The position numbers and the translations under genes are program-made. The notes under the pieces were generated by a model. The model was not told where the DNA came from, ran no database searches, and saw only the letters and a list, made by a program, of their open reading frames with translations. Of a stretch of 64,000 nucleotides of DNA, positions 35,118 to 45,482 are shown piece after piece. The DNA is from Effrenium voratum (Eukaryota; Sar; Dinophyceae; Suessiales; Symbiodiniaceae): NCBI GenBank assembly GCA_963377175.1, contig CAUJNA010003240.1, positions 270,501 to 334,500 of the forward strand. Reading direction: 5' to 3'. Numbering within the stretch: the first letter of the stretch is position 1; every line of letters begins with the position of its first letter.

Positions 35118-36437
35118 GGGAGGGTTTGATCGAAGGCCAGTCCCACCCACAGAGGAAACGCCCCGGGAGGGAAGTTGGGGCCAGGGGGTGCTTCCCCAAA
35201 GCAGAAAAAGAAAGACTGACAAATAGTCAGAAAGAAAAGAAAGAAAGAAAGCAAGTGCCCGAAGGCGCCGCTTCCAGTGGTGCTGCACACTTCTGTCAAG
35301 CCAGCCGATGTGGTGCATGCATGTGCCGAGCCTGAGTGGCTCCTTGGCAGCAACAGCATACTGAGACTTGGCAAAGGCGAGACGCAACTTGTTCCTGAGA
35401 TCAAATACGCAGTTGGGAAGGCCCTGGAGTGAGAAAGTTTCTGCTGACAAGGGTCGCAACAGGTTCCTGATGTATTTGTGAGTTGCATTTGTTTTGCTTG
35501 GCCTGCCTTAGAGAAGCATGACTCTGAAGCGTGGGGCTCTGGCCAAGTCAAAGCAGGCAGCACCAGGCACGCACTGCTGTTCAAGCATTCAAGCAGCTAC
35601 CATCCAGAGCCCAGTGGAGAACTTATCCGAAGGCAGCCATGGCAGCCCACAAACATATACTCGCAAGACACGCCTCAGAGGGCGTCCGCGCTTTCACTTT
35701 TTCCACTGTACAGAAGTAGGAGCTAATGTCGCCAGACCTCCAGGAACAGAGCAAGGTTGCGACGGAAGATCCGGCACGACCAGTGAAGGAGGAGGGAGAA
35801 TGTTTGTGATAAGGGCCCGTCCAAACAAACAACTTGGAAGCATACAGAAGGGGCTTGCAAAGCGTGTCCCCCTATTTGAGTTTCAAGTACAGGCACCAGA
35901 GATAGTAATAGATAGTGCTGTCCTTCCAAGCCCCCTAGACGGAAGACACTGCCCCTTTAAAAAGGAAGCGACAGCGCTTCCGCGGTTGTTTCTCGGGGCT
36001 GGCAATTCAATCGCCTGCAGGTGCCCGGGCTTGGCGTGCGGAAAGGGGCCCTGCAGGTGCCTCGGCACACTGTTGGGTGGGCCCCGGCCAAGGCAGATGC
36101 TGACAACAGCAACATGCATAGAACCAAAACACCCACTTGCACTACAGTGCGAAGAAGACAGATGTTGGCAGCTGTTCGGGTGTCAAGGGCGAAAGCTGTC
36201 TAGTTTTCTGGAGGTCTTATACAAGCAGAAACACAATGAAATCATGATCGGGCCAGCAAGCATCAGCAGAAATTCCGTCCGTCCGGCGAATGCGAGGTAA
36301 AGTGCTGGCTTTCCTTTCTACCAAGCTCCAAATGGATCCAAATCAGAAATCTTCCAGGTAGCTGTGGTTTCTATTGCAACCCCAAATTGGTCCCCAGCCT
36401 CAAAATGGAGCACCCAAATTGGGGTAATTCCGCTTAG

Positions 36438-36617
36438 GTACAGCAGATCTACGCGGCGGTGCAGCTGCGATTGCCAAGTTCCTACGAGGAGACCCTCGTG
36501 GAACCGGTGGACCCGGACTCCATCGGCCCGGAGATGTCGGCCTCCGGGAACGAGGCCTCCGACTCAGAGCCGGAGAGCCACAGGACTCGTGACGCACCGT
36601 GCTCCGTGGGTCAGAAA
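36438..36617 (+). CDS. internal exon, acidic linker protein
   Basis: Acceptor GCTTAG|GTA and donor AAA|GTAGGA. Sixty codons: VQQIYAAVQLRLPSSYEETL, VEPVDPDSIGPEMSASGNEA and SDSEPESHRTRDAPCSVGQK. The second half is acidic and probably disordered. Very strong G/C third-position bias. Gene identity unknown; downstream exons may be those at 38092 and 38482. Confidence 0.7.
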
Positions 36618-38091
36618 GTAGGAAATCAGAGGGATTTGATGAGGGGTTCAATGGTTTCAAGGGAAAGCACAGCAAAAAGTGAGGTTGTTGGAGCGTTTTC
36701 CTTGGCTCTTTACGAGAAGTCCCCTAAGCCATGTGGCATCAACTAACTTGACAGATATGGCTGTTTCAAACGAGGACCATGAAACTTCCACGCCTGATTG
36801 CTTGCAGAATGCGCTATTATCTTAAGTCTATGCCCGCTGTCAGAACCACACATGATCTCAACCGTTCGAGATGCGTCGCAGTCTTCACAGTGACTAAAAC
36901 CACGGTTATATTGTTTGGTTGCGCCGCAGACATTGGTATGTCTAGTTTGCTCCAGGAATGTCACGATTTTGCTCTGGCGATTCTGCGTGGTGCACAAATA
37001 CATATATACACAGATATCTATATATATATATGTGTATCCATCATATATAGTTGTTCGTTGATGCACGGCACAAACAAAGTTCAACGTGCTGTAGCCATCA
37101 TGTGTAGCCATCATGTGACGGTCCTGCTACGAAGGTCACCCTAACCTTACCCTTATTTCTTCTTCACTAGGCTAGTGTTTTCATTGTTGACCATGTTCGC
37201 TGTATGTGCATGAGGCATCTTGAAGTTTGTTTGGCCCACGCCGTGCCATCATGGCTCGCATTGGCATGTGAAGTGGCATTTTGGTAAACAAGTGTTGCAA
37301 GAAAAGGGAATCAAGGGGCATATTAAAACACTGATTGACATGCATGAGGCCATCGTCAAACAATATATTAATTATTCAGCCGCAAGTTGGAACAGTAGAA
37401 AGGTTCAAGCCTGGCCTAATGAACCCAATGTGCACCACTTTTTTGGATGAAAATCAGAACATTAACCTCGCTAACATGGATCAAAGGGCCTAGGGGAGTG
37501 ACCTTTAATTGATAAATCCAGAAGATCCTGTGAATCCGAAGTTCGTCAAAACGATAGCGGCGAGCATACATAGCTTCGCCCATTGACATTCCGTTAGCTT
37601 TGTTCGACCCCTGAGCGGAATGTTCCAGAGAGAGAACCTTGTCGCTCTTGAGATGGTTGCGAACAAATCCTTTGCATGCCACAACTTGGCAGTAATGACA
37701 TTGATTTGATTAATTTGGTGTCAACCCATGTGATGGCTGTAAGGATCATGCCTTTAGTCCTTTAGTCTCCCATCCGTGATGAGAGTGCAAAAGCCAATGC
37801 GCCCTGATCATTGGATGTGGCATTTTGGGCCGTTCTCCCGATGACTGCCCACAACCGCCTACCACATTGACCAATTAGACTGCGTATGCCAGTCAGCGTC
37901 TCGGTTTGAATGCGATGTGTAGAAGAGGCCGCTGCCATTAGGGAATCCTCTGCCTTTGTCCTTCCTGCCAGAATGCGACCAAGCCCACGCGTAATTGGAC
38001 CGAACGAAATGCCCGAAGGTGCCTTTGTGCATTTGTTTGCGTTCTTTGGCTCAGGCGCATTCATTCGAATCCCAAAACCCGCAGTTTGTAG

Positions 38092-38206
38092 GAGCTGGCG
38101 GGAAGCTGCGCAGCGGCTCTTTGGCACCGATGACCTCGACGATGCGATCATGGGCATGGCGCCCAAGGAGTCGACGGAGAAGGACTCGCTCGAAGGAATC
38201 GCGAAA
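38092..38206 (+). CDS. internal exon, unknown protein
   Basis: Acceptor TTTGTAG|G. Reads SWREAAQRLFGTDDLDDAIM and GMAPKESTEKDSLEGIAK to donor GTCCGG. Confidence 0.6.
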
Positions 38207-38481
38207 GTCCGGGGTGTGCAAAATGTGCGGAATACACCGGTCCTTTCAGAGAGAAGCCAAGTGAGGTTGTTTAAACAGCGGTTTCAAGGTGGTGGCCTAA
38301 CTTTCGAATCATTTCGAAGCAGAATGTTGATTCTGGAAGGTCTTACTTTATGCTGGATCGGTGTCCATTTTGGAGGGAGATTGCCGTTTTTTGTTGAAAG
38401 AGTCCACCCATTTTGTTACTTTGTTGTTGGGAGACACGCCCAGGTGCATTTAGCATTAATGGGCTACGGTTTATTCTTCAG

Positions 38482-38663
38482 GGAAGGCAAAACCGTTGTG
38501 GCGCCTGTCATTGCAAAAGAGGACCGGTCCGGGCTGATTGCCCGAGTTCTGGAAGATAGCTCCAGCAGCGACTCTACGGAGGATAGCCTCGAGGCCACAC
38601 GCAAGGCCCTGAAGACATCCAGTCGATTGACGCAGCAACGGCGCACACCTCCCAGCGCCCCAG
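38482..38663 (+). CDS. internal exon, Ser/acid-rich
   Basis: Acceptor TTCTTCAG|G and donor CCCAG|GTAAGA. Reads EGKTVVAPVIAKEDRSGLIA, RVLEDSSSSDSTEDSLEATR and KALKTSSRLTQQRRTPPSAP. Phosphorylation-prone serine/acid cluster. Phase does not join directly to the exon at 38092, so another small exon or a different border is likely. Confidence 0.7.
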
Positions 38664-41202
38664 GTAAGATGAGTGCCAGTCAGCTGAAAAACGCTGCTAA
38701 CGCCGGGTATGTGGCAAGCGTTGAGCCCAAAGCGGAGGATTGTGCAGATTCCTCCCGGACGCTGAAGCCCAGAGGCTTGAAAGCGCCCACTTGATCTAGA
38801 TAGGCATGGTGTTTTGGCACCAATCTCACCCCGATGAACTAGCGACTGAGTCGAGGCCCAAAGGGCTTGGCGCAGCAAAATGTTGGCGTGCTGCTGTTTG
38901 TGCTACAATGCCGCAGAAATACTTAAGATGGCTGATCAAAAGCAGGAGTCCTGTGCAAACATGTGCAGAAAGTTGGCACGCTGAATCGATCGCTTCTTGT
39001 TTGGATATTGCCCAGTGTTGCACTGAGTTTGAGACCTGCATTGCAAGTTGCACTGCAATCTGGCTGTCCTTGTTCTTCGCCGTGGGGTTACGTACCTGCT
39101 CCAATTGTGCCGGCAAAGCAAGGCATGCCCTTCCCCGATCCACAGGGCTGAAATGAAGGAAAGATCACCCGTTTATCAACTTGAGGTGATGATTCAAGAA
39201 ATGCGGCTCGTTAGTCTACACTTACTGTGTCGCTACTAGGTATGTTGCGCCAACTGCGTGCCTTTTTGAGTTCATAAGCCACAATTTCCGCCTAAGGCTT
39301 CAGAGAGCAGGTTTTGTTGCGGCCTTTTGTTGCTGCCCATCCGGCCTTGCGTTCATGGTTCAATACTTTGGTCAGGGCCAAGTCGAACATCAAAACAGCT
39401 CCCTTGAAGTTGCCAACTTGCTGGGCCCCTTTGCGAATTCCGCGATATTTGTTATGAGCATTGGCTTCTTGGAATTGGTTTTGACAGACGCTGTTGGGCC
39501 ATCACCTCGGCCCCTTAGGTCGCGCAGCATCATGTCTTGCAGCAAGAACTTCGGGTTTCCGGCAAAGATGGGTGCCACAGGGGTATGGGCCAAACATGAC
39601 TCCGGCTCTAAACTTTGCATGGGGGTCGCTTGCGCTGGGATGGCCGGGGCATGGGCTAGCAGCTCGGCCTCCAAGGTCTATGAAGACCACTGAGGAGGGC
39701 TTCCGCTTCGAGGCTCGTAGGGTCCGCTTGCGATGCTTAGGGGGGTGCTCGGTAGGCTGCTTTCTTTCTTGGTTGCTTCCTTGTGCATGCGCTTGGGAAG
39801 AGTGGTGTCTGTCCACTCTATGTGTAAGCACAAGTTGTGTCGGGAGGGGTAAGCAGATGTTGAGGAAGCATGGTTTCCAAGCATCGAATCGCGCGTCAGC
39901 TCTTCCTTTTCAACATAGTTTGCTCAAGTTCCAAGAGTTAATCGCTACGCAAGGCGTACTCGAAGCCCATGCGTCGCGTGAGCCAACAAACGCATTGAGT
40001 TGGGCTGCACGAGCCAGACGGACGCTTTGGACATGGCGCACTGTAGCGATCGCTTTAGGAATGCTTGGATCGGCTACGGACCGTAGAAGGTCCTGGCGAC
40101 ATGGAAAGTTTCACTGCTTGGAAAGCGTCAGTTCTGCAAATAGGCCGCATGGACCGACAACTTGGGGATTAGCCAGGCTGTGCCGACACTTCGCTGAGCA
40201 TTGAACAAATTCCCCCTTGCTACCAGGGCAAACTTGCAATTGTGTGTGCTTGTTGGCGACTGTCACGCTGGTTGTCAGCAGGAATGACTTTCAACACAAT
40301 TGTTCATGTGTTGTTGGCATCCTCCTCCTTGAAATACATTTGCATTGTGGCACAGCGAAGGTGGTCATTGCTTTGTGTATTTTGGCGCCCTGACTTCCCG
40401 GTTCCTCCTTGAAGGAGCACGGCGGGTTTTGGGGTGTTGAAGCCAGCATGCTTCTCCCTCCTAGGTTCAAGACGGTCCTCAAAACGTTCCGTCCCTTTTC
40501 TCGGCCACATGGCGTGCCAGGCACCCATGCCACAAGCGGACGCCAGCAAGGCTGTGCCTCGGCCAATCGCTGGGCCAGGTGCGTCTTGTAGGTTTTGAAG
40601 CGTGCAGACACCTTGCCATGAAATCGCACCGCATGGGCCAGCAGAGCTTCTTTCCTAGATGCTGTTTTCACAGGGCAGACGTTTCCTTCTTGGTCAGGAA
40701 ACGGTTGTGGGGCGGCATTGTTTTTGGGCGTTCAGGCCAAAATGCACCTGTGACGTGTGTCTCATGAGTGCAGGACTTGCTGGCAACTTGTTTGGGGCTC
40801 TGGTTTTCAGAGCAAACTTGCTTAAGCCTTGTCCGGCCGAGGACGTGAACATCTCTGACACCGAGATTGCTGTCGCGGCTTCTGGCCAAGGCAGCCCCAT
40901 CGGTTTTTTGGTGTTTCCCTCAAAAAAGGAAAAAGTGTTCGCCTTTTTCAGCTCACCAAAAAGTGAGGCTTGGGCTCGGAGTTTGGACGCAACGAAGTTG
41001 GCTCGAGCTGAGATGAGCTGCGCGCAATTCAAGGTCTTGGCCCAGTGATTTAGCAGTGCGCGCCGCCAAGACGCGGTTGGAAAGAGATGCCCACAAGCAG
41101 AATCCACAGCGGTCGCAGTGGGCACAGTAGTCAAATGAACTTGACAAAACAAGAGGAATGAGCCACAAAGAGGTGACCAGTGTCCAGGAACCTGCTGTCC
41201 AG
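38664..41202. other. mostly intron-like; no firm exon
   Basis: A + frame at 39494-40204 is open for 236 codons and its part near 39925-40080 (LLKFQELIATQGVLEAHASR) is mildly coding-like, but borders are unclear. Otherwise T-rich sequence. Confidence 0.35.
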
Positions 41203-41270
41203 CTATGGGCCGCAAGCAAGGGTTCCGCTTGTGGCAGCTGGTGGCGGTGCGTAATGACCTGGAGGACTTG
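41203..41270 (+). CDS. exon, probably of the multi-spanning membrane protein gene
   Basis: Acceptor GTCCAG and donor GTAATT. Reads MGRKQGFRLWQLVAVRNDLE then DL. Same strand and style as the next exon at 41762. Confidence 0.5.
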
Positions 41271-41761
41271 GTAATTTTTTTGTGGAACGACCAATGCCTT
41301 GTGAAGGGAAAGCAAGCTGTCCCTCCTCTTCAGGCCAGGTCGCCTTGTTAAACGATGTATAAACGATGTTGCTTGGGTTCCACACTTTGCGCTAACTGCA
41401 GCAATCTCATTAAAAATCGATTGCTTGAAATCAGAGTATGCAATTCCTTTCAGCTGCAAAAGTGTAGTGCAAAAGAGTCGGCTATTTTCAAATCACTGCC
41501 ACAGGGAAAGCATATGAAAGCGAGGTCGAAACCATGATGCAGCACACGCTCAGAACACACGTGCCACTGTTTTCCACTCAGCTGCTTGTTTGGTGGTGAT
41601 TGATCATCTTGCTTGGGGTTTGCGTGCAGCTCAGGCTGCGGTTCCATGAGCGATGTGCTCAGGGAACGTTTTACTCTGTCACCAAAAATAGCCTGGCCAA
41701 GGAATACACAAGCGCTAGTCACCAACAACGTGAGATAGATTGCCTGCAGCTTGTAAGACAG

Positions 41762-41948
41762 CGTGACTGGGCTCGGGGCATTTGACCATATTTCGGACCC
41801 AGCGCAACTGGGAGACTTGTGGTACCGCTTTGCCGAAAGACTTGTGACTAAGCCTCGCGTGCTAGGACTGTTGGCAGTGCGCGCGGGTCTGTCAGCTGGA
41901 GCCCTTGATGGTGAGGCGGCGGCCCAGGAGTACACTCGCCAGTTTCGA
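41762..41948 (+). CDS. exon just upstream of the retroelement
   Basis: Acceptor AGACAG, donor CGA|GTTCGT. Reads LGAFDHISDPAQLGDLWYRF, AERLVTKPRVLGLLAVRAGL and SAGALDGEAAAQEYTRQFR. Strong coding bias. The large retroelement begins about 180 bp downstream, in the following intron. Linking this exon to those after 54.5 kb is inference from strand and order. Confidence 0.65.
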
Positions 41949-42104
41949 GTTCGTTGTCAGCCTGGATTGCCTCGACAAGGCACGCAAATGCGGACAAAAA
42001 AAGCAGGCATGCTTTGGCTCGTTTGCTTGGCCGTGGTTGAGGTTGTGGCTGGTTGTGGCTGGTTGTGGCTGTGGCTATTGTGGTTGTCATTTGTTGTGTG
42101 TTGT

Positions 42105-42107
<3 letters not shown>

Positions 42108-42138
<31 letters not shown>
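42108..42138 (+). repeat. (GT)n microsatellite, insertion target on the left
   Basis: 31 bases of alternating GT directly at the left edge of the terminal repeat. A matching (GT)n run follows the right repeat. Confidence 0.9.
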
Positions 42139-42140
<2 letters not shown>

Positions 42141-42498
42141 GAGTGACAGAATGCCCTGTCACCACCCTTTCGGTTTTTCAGCAGGGGGGCAGAGAGGACT
42201 TGCAAAGCTCTGCCCAACGAAGCTCTTTGCAAGCTCCTAGGATACGGAGTCTGATCAACTCCGCGTACCTGCACAACTCGTGTGATTCAAAGTCCTCTTG
42301 GCCCGTTGTTTTTCTCGCTGTGGGTGCTTCATGTTGAACCTTGTAACGTTTTCGCAGCTAGACGGAAACCAAGTGACTGCAAGCCGAACCTTCACTCACT
42401 CGAGACTCATCTGTTGTACTCGAGACTCATCAGTTGTACTCGAAACTCATCAGTTGTACTCGAAAGATTAGCACTCTCCATCTGGAGTTCAAGTGTGT
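42130..42498 (+). repeat. left terminal direct repeat (369 bp)
   Basis: Holds three strong hairpins: GTGACAG/CTGTCAC (42143-42162), CTTGCAAAG/CTTTGCAAG (42199-42233) and CGGAGT/ACTCCG (42245-42263). At 42397-42466 a 20-bp unit (CTCGAGACTCATCAGTTGTA and variants) is repeated three and a half times. It does not start TG or end CA as LTRs do, and fits the pseudo-LTRs of Penelope-like elements. Confidence 0.9.
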
Positions 42499-42772
42499 AC
42501 CCCATTCGTGGGGAATCCTCGGGTGTACCCATTGTGTGACCCCGGGCCGGCTCTGTCGGAAAATTTGACCTCAGCGTACTTATCATAGAACAGCGGAACT
42601 TCACATTTAACCAGGAACGAGGTTTCACTAAAGGGAAGACAGCCGTCAGATCATAGAGACGTCTCACCAGTGCTGCTGATGGCTGCTGACTTGAACTTGC
42701 ATTGACTTGCATTTTGTCGGACTCGTTTCTCTCAAGATTGTGGAGTTGCGGTTGTGAGTTGGTTGCGCCATC
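42499..42772 (+). promoter_or_regulatory. leader between left repeat and first ORF
   Basis: Just inside the repeat is a stem CCCCA-TTCG-TGGGG (42500-42513). Upstream of the first ATG is a pyrimidine-rich stretch ending CTCTCAAG (about 42729-42736) that could serve as a trans-splice acceptor. No tRNA-primer binding site like that of LTR elements is evident. Confidence 0.45.
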
Positions 42773-43504
42773 ATGTCTCGACGTGATGATCGTGACAGAT
42801 CTAGGACTCGGCGCAGACGTGATCGGAGTCCTTCCCCTCAAGCTCGTAAAGCACGCCGACGTGAACACAATGACAACCAGGTCTCGGAGGGCATGGATTG
42901 GAACAACCTGGTATCTTGGCAACACAATTCCGGCTACAACTCTGCCAACAATTTCCCGATGATGCCCACCAATTTTCAATCGACTCACAGCCCCACACAG
43001 CAATTCCAACACCCAGCGATCAACTACATGATGCCGATCCCTCCAGACCCCACGCCAACGAAGTTCATGCCACCCGTGATGCCACCACCGGTCACTACTC
43101 CCCAACCTACACCGCCACCTGGACCTCCTGCGGCTCTACCGGTTCGCCCTCAGAAAGCCTGGCTTACACCATCGCCTGACTGGACACCTGGAGATGGCAT
43201 GTTTGATGTCAATCAGCTCTACAACTTTAGCCTGCCCATGACCGTTGCCAACACTCCGCATGGCAACCTGCGCGACATGTCAGGCATGGATATTCGTGAC
43301 GTTCGCCTGGTTCAAGTTATCCATGGGGGCCTCACCAACTGGCTACTCCGACCGTTCGCTCACGGCAGATTCGTGACGTGGGAAGGCTTTCGCACTCGCA
43401 CCGAGGCCTTACTTTGGAGTACCTGTTCCAAACTACTACGACGATCACAGTCGCTCAACCTGCCACCCAGACAGATGACATGGTCAAGAAGTACAATGAT
43501 CTAA
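42773..43504 (+). CDS. ORF1a, Arg/Ser-rich and Pro-rich Gag-like protein
   Basis: 243 residues from the first ATG after the pyrimidine tract. The N terminus is an Arg/Asp/Ser stretch (MSRRDDRDRSRTRRRRDRSP, about residues 1-35) resembling RS domains, which should bind RNA or target splicing speckles. Residues 75-135 are Pro-rich (PPPVTTPQPTPPPGPPAALP). After about residue 205 the frame loses protein character while the -1 frame (ORF1b) takes over. The position before nuclease and RT, and its basic/low-complexity make-up, suggest a nucleic-acid-binding Gag analogue. No zinc knuckle seen. Confidence 0.7.
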   Translation: MSRRDDRDRSRTRRRRDRSPSPQARKARRREHNDNQVSEGMDWNNLVSWQHNSGYNSANNFPMMPTNFQSTHSPTQQFQHPAINYMMPIPPDPTPTKFMPPVMPPPVTTPQPTPPPGPPAALPVRPQKAWLTPSPDWTPGDGMFDVNQLYNFSLPMTVANTPHGNLRDMSGMDIRDVRLVQVIHGGLTNWLLRPFAHGRFVTWEGFRTRTEALLWSTCSKLLRRSQSLNLPPRQMTWSRSTMI

Positions 43505-44103
43505 ATCGTGCGCATGAACTGCTCCAAGCTCAGTATTCAGCATCGCTGCGCGCTTCGACCTCTCCCACGATGGCAAGCCAGAAAGATGATGCAGAGTTGG
43601 TTACACCGCCACCGGTCAACCACACACCATCCTCGTCACCTGCCAGCTCCCTTCCTACAGCCAGCGCAGCGGCCCTTGATGGCAAGTCGTTTGATAGCGC
43701 GGTGCAACCTCGGATCATTCAGTCTCTTCACGGAGTGTCGTCACCGCCGTCCAAGCCGGCGGCGTCACAATTGCTCACCATGCACAGCACGCCGGATGAA
43801 GTTGTCAAGTACTACACATGGACCAGTGACCAGCCTCGCCTTTATCTCAAGCAATCGCCCACAACCACGACTTTGGCGTCACTGGTCAAGTGGGCCAATC
43901 ACCCGTCCCGGCTCAACGGCAACAAGTCATTAGATTCCATGGCGACGCAGCTCCTTCAAGCGCGTCAACGCATGCCGAAAGGCGACGCACCTACTCTCGG
44001 GGCGATGGCGGCTTCGTGGGGACTGGAGCCCGGCTATCTTACCAAGCTCACTGAGAAGGCATTGAGTCACCTCATCGTGACCGCTCGCCTACTCAGCGGA
44101 TGA
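43378..44103 (+). CDS. ORF1b, -1 frame continuation of ORF1
   Basis: Open in the -1 frame relative to ORF1a with no convincing ATG at its start, so it is probably read as an extension. It holds a short coiled-coil-like part (DDMVKKYNDLNRAHELLQAQ), a Ser/Pro/Ala linker, then a folded-looking region with SLVKWANHPSRLNGNKSLDS and LGAMAASWGLEPGYLTKLTE. The crossing lies near 43400-43430. I see no canonical X-XXY-YYZ slippery site, so a one-base deletion is equally possible. Function unknown; a Gag-like capsid or chaperone role is a guess. Confidence 0.6.
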   Translation: MGRLSHSHRGLTLEYLFQTTTTITVAQPATQTDDMVKKYNDLNRAHELLQAQYSASLRASTSPTMASQKDDAELVTPPPVNHTPSSSPASSLPTASAAALDGKSFDSAVQPRIIQSLHGVSSPPSKPAASQLLTMHSTPDEVVKYYTWTSDQPRLYLKQSPTTTTLASLVKWANHPSRLNGNKSLDSMATQLLQARQRMPKGDAPTLGAMAASWGLEPGYLTKLTEKALSHLIVTARLLSG

Positions 44104-44285
44104 GCAGGCATCTTAACGACCTTCGTTCTCTTATGAGCCCGGAGCGGCAACCATGTCACGGATGAGTCAAGGCTAAAACTCGTCCGTCATCTTTCTGCGT
44201 TGCACCAGTTTGATCTTGTGCTTGATTGTTCTTGCATTGCCTTGTGTGTGATTGTCTGTGCAGCTTGTATCCATGTCGCCGCCTT
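44104..44285 (+). promoter_or_regulatory. intercistronic spacer with candidate trans-splice acceptor
   Basis: A T-rich run (CTTGATTGTTCTTGCATTGC onward) ends in GTCTGTGCAG at 44263. The first ATG downstream (44273) opens a 17-codon upstream frame; the nuclease ATG is at 44286. Confidence 0.55.
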
Positions 44286-45482
44286 ATGGTAGATTTCATT
44301 GGTTGCATTTTCACCATGTTGGATGAGCTTCGCCGCTGTGGAATCTATGATGTTGTTGCACAATGGCAGTCTCTGGACAACTTTTTACACTCGTTGACCA
44401 TGTTCTCTACGTGCTGGCAATACTGCTTCCCTGGACTACCACCACCGTCGATACCAACTGATGAGTACGAATCAATCACACAACTACCGTGGTTGGGCCT
44501 CATTCTCGAAGTCTTAGTTGTGGTCCGGATTGCCCTTCAGATTCCAAATCACGCTATGTCACACTCTCAGCACACTGTGGCCAACAGGTATGAGATTCAT
44601 AGATGTCGGTGCACTGCCTATTTATTGATCAGTTTCTTACAACGTCTCATTTCCCAAGATCATGGCTACTTTCCGCCGTTCTTTGAAGTCCTTCACTTCT
44701 ACAAGGCTTCTCTCTTGTGTGAAATCATGCACTCCACTTTTGCCGACACGCGACATCTTCGCTCATTGCGGGCACGATTTCCTGACCTCTATGACTTCAT
44801 CCACGACCCAGGTCATCATCAACAACCGTGCGTCTACATCCGACTTTCCCCATGGCACACACCTTACTACGTTGGTGCGACTGATCAGGATGTTCTACGA
44901 CGTGAACACTCACGCAGTCGCAAATTTCTACAACTACTTCGAGGACGTCATGCCTTCTTCGAACCCGCGCTTCACTACTGGAAGCGATCCAATACTTACT
45001 GGCTCTTCTGTGCTGTTCCGGTTGAGATCAAACTTCCCGTTTCCTCGGTTTGGGTCCAAGAAAGCAAATGGCAATACCTGCTACGCCCGCATTTGAACGC
45101 ACCCTGGGTACACAGACTTTTGCGAAAGGTGGGCTTCCGGGAACACCTCGTTGATTTTCGACGTCACTCGTTGTCGTCTCCCACTTCCCTCGGCTTGCAC
45201 AAACGCTTTCGACGACGACTACATCCGGATCTCCAACGGCAACTACGACCCGACATGCTGGATGACATTCAGGCCCATTACTCTATTCTCTATCAGCTGG
45301 GATCCAATACAGGACATCGTTCCAAGCCATGCGTGACCTACTGTCGGCAGCTTTCCCTCCTACTCAGCTGTACTACTTTCTGCGGCTCTCCGTCTTTGTC
45401 AACGAGCCCTTCCGCTCCAAGGCGCAGAAACTCCTCGCCCAGGTGTTACGCAAACGACGGCTACAACCACCCACCACTTTGA
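44286..45482 (+). CDS. ORF2, GIY-YIG endonuclease domain protein
   Basis: 398 residues. From about residue 180 it carries a complete-looking GIY-YIG nuclease: VYI (GIY position, 183-185), YVG (YIG position, 195-197), the R-x-E-H cluster (RREH, 205-208), catalytic-type Glu at about 259 in VQESKWQYLLRPHLN, and the closing Asn at about 271. GIY-YIG nucleases nick target DNA for Penelope-like elements. Here it precedes the RT, the permuted order described for the Naiad/Chlamys group, rather than following it as in Penelope. The region before 180 is hydrophobic and unknown. The last ~70 residues overlap the RT frame, which lies at -1, and lose protein character near residue 340. Confidence 0.8.
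   Translation: MVDFIGCIFTMLDELRRCGIYDVVAQWQSLDNFLHSLTMFSTCWQYCFPGLPPPSIPTDEYESITQLPWLGLILEVLVVVRIALQIPNHAMSHSQHTVANRYEIHRCRCTAYLLISFLQRLISQDHGYFPPFFEVLHFYKASLLCEIMHSTFADTRHLRSLRARFPDLYDFIHDPGHHQQPCVYIRLSPWHTPYYVGATDQDVLRREHSRSRKFLQLLRGRHAFFEPALHYWKRSNTYWLFCAVPVEIKLPVSSVWVQESKWQYLLRPHLNAPWVHRLLRKVGFREHLVDFRRHSLSSPTSLGLHKRFRRRLHPDLQRQLRPDMLDDIQAHYSILYQLGSNTGHRSKPCVTYCRQLSLLLSCTTFCGSPSLSTSPSAPRRRNSSPRCYANDGYNHPPL

Noticed and set aside
42397..42466. Hammerhead ribozyme in the terminal repeat (the minus strand repeats ACTGATGAGT)
   Set aside because: Penelope-like elements often carry hammerheads and the CTGATGA core is present on the minus strand, but no matching GAAA box with flanking stems follows it; the motif recurs because of the 20-bp tandem unit.
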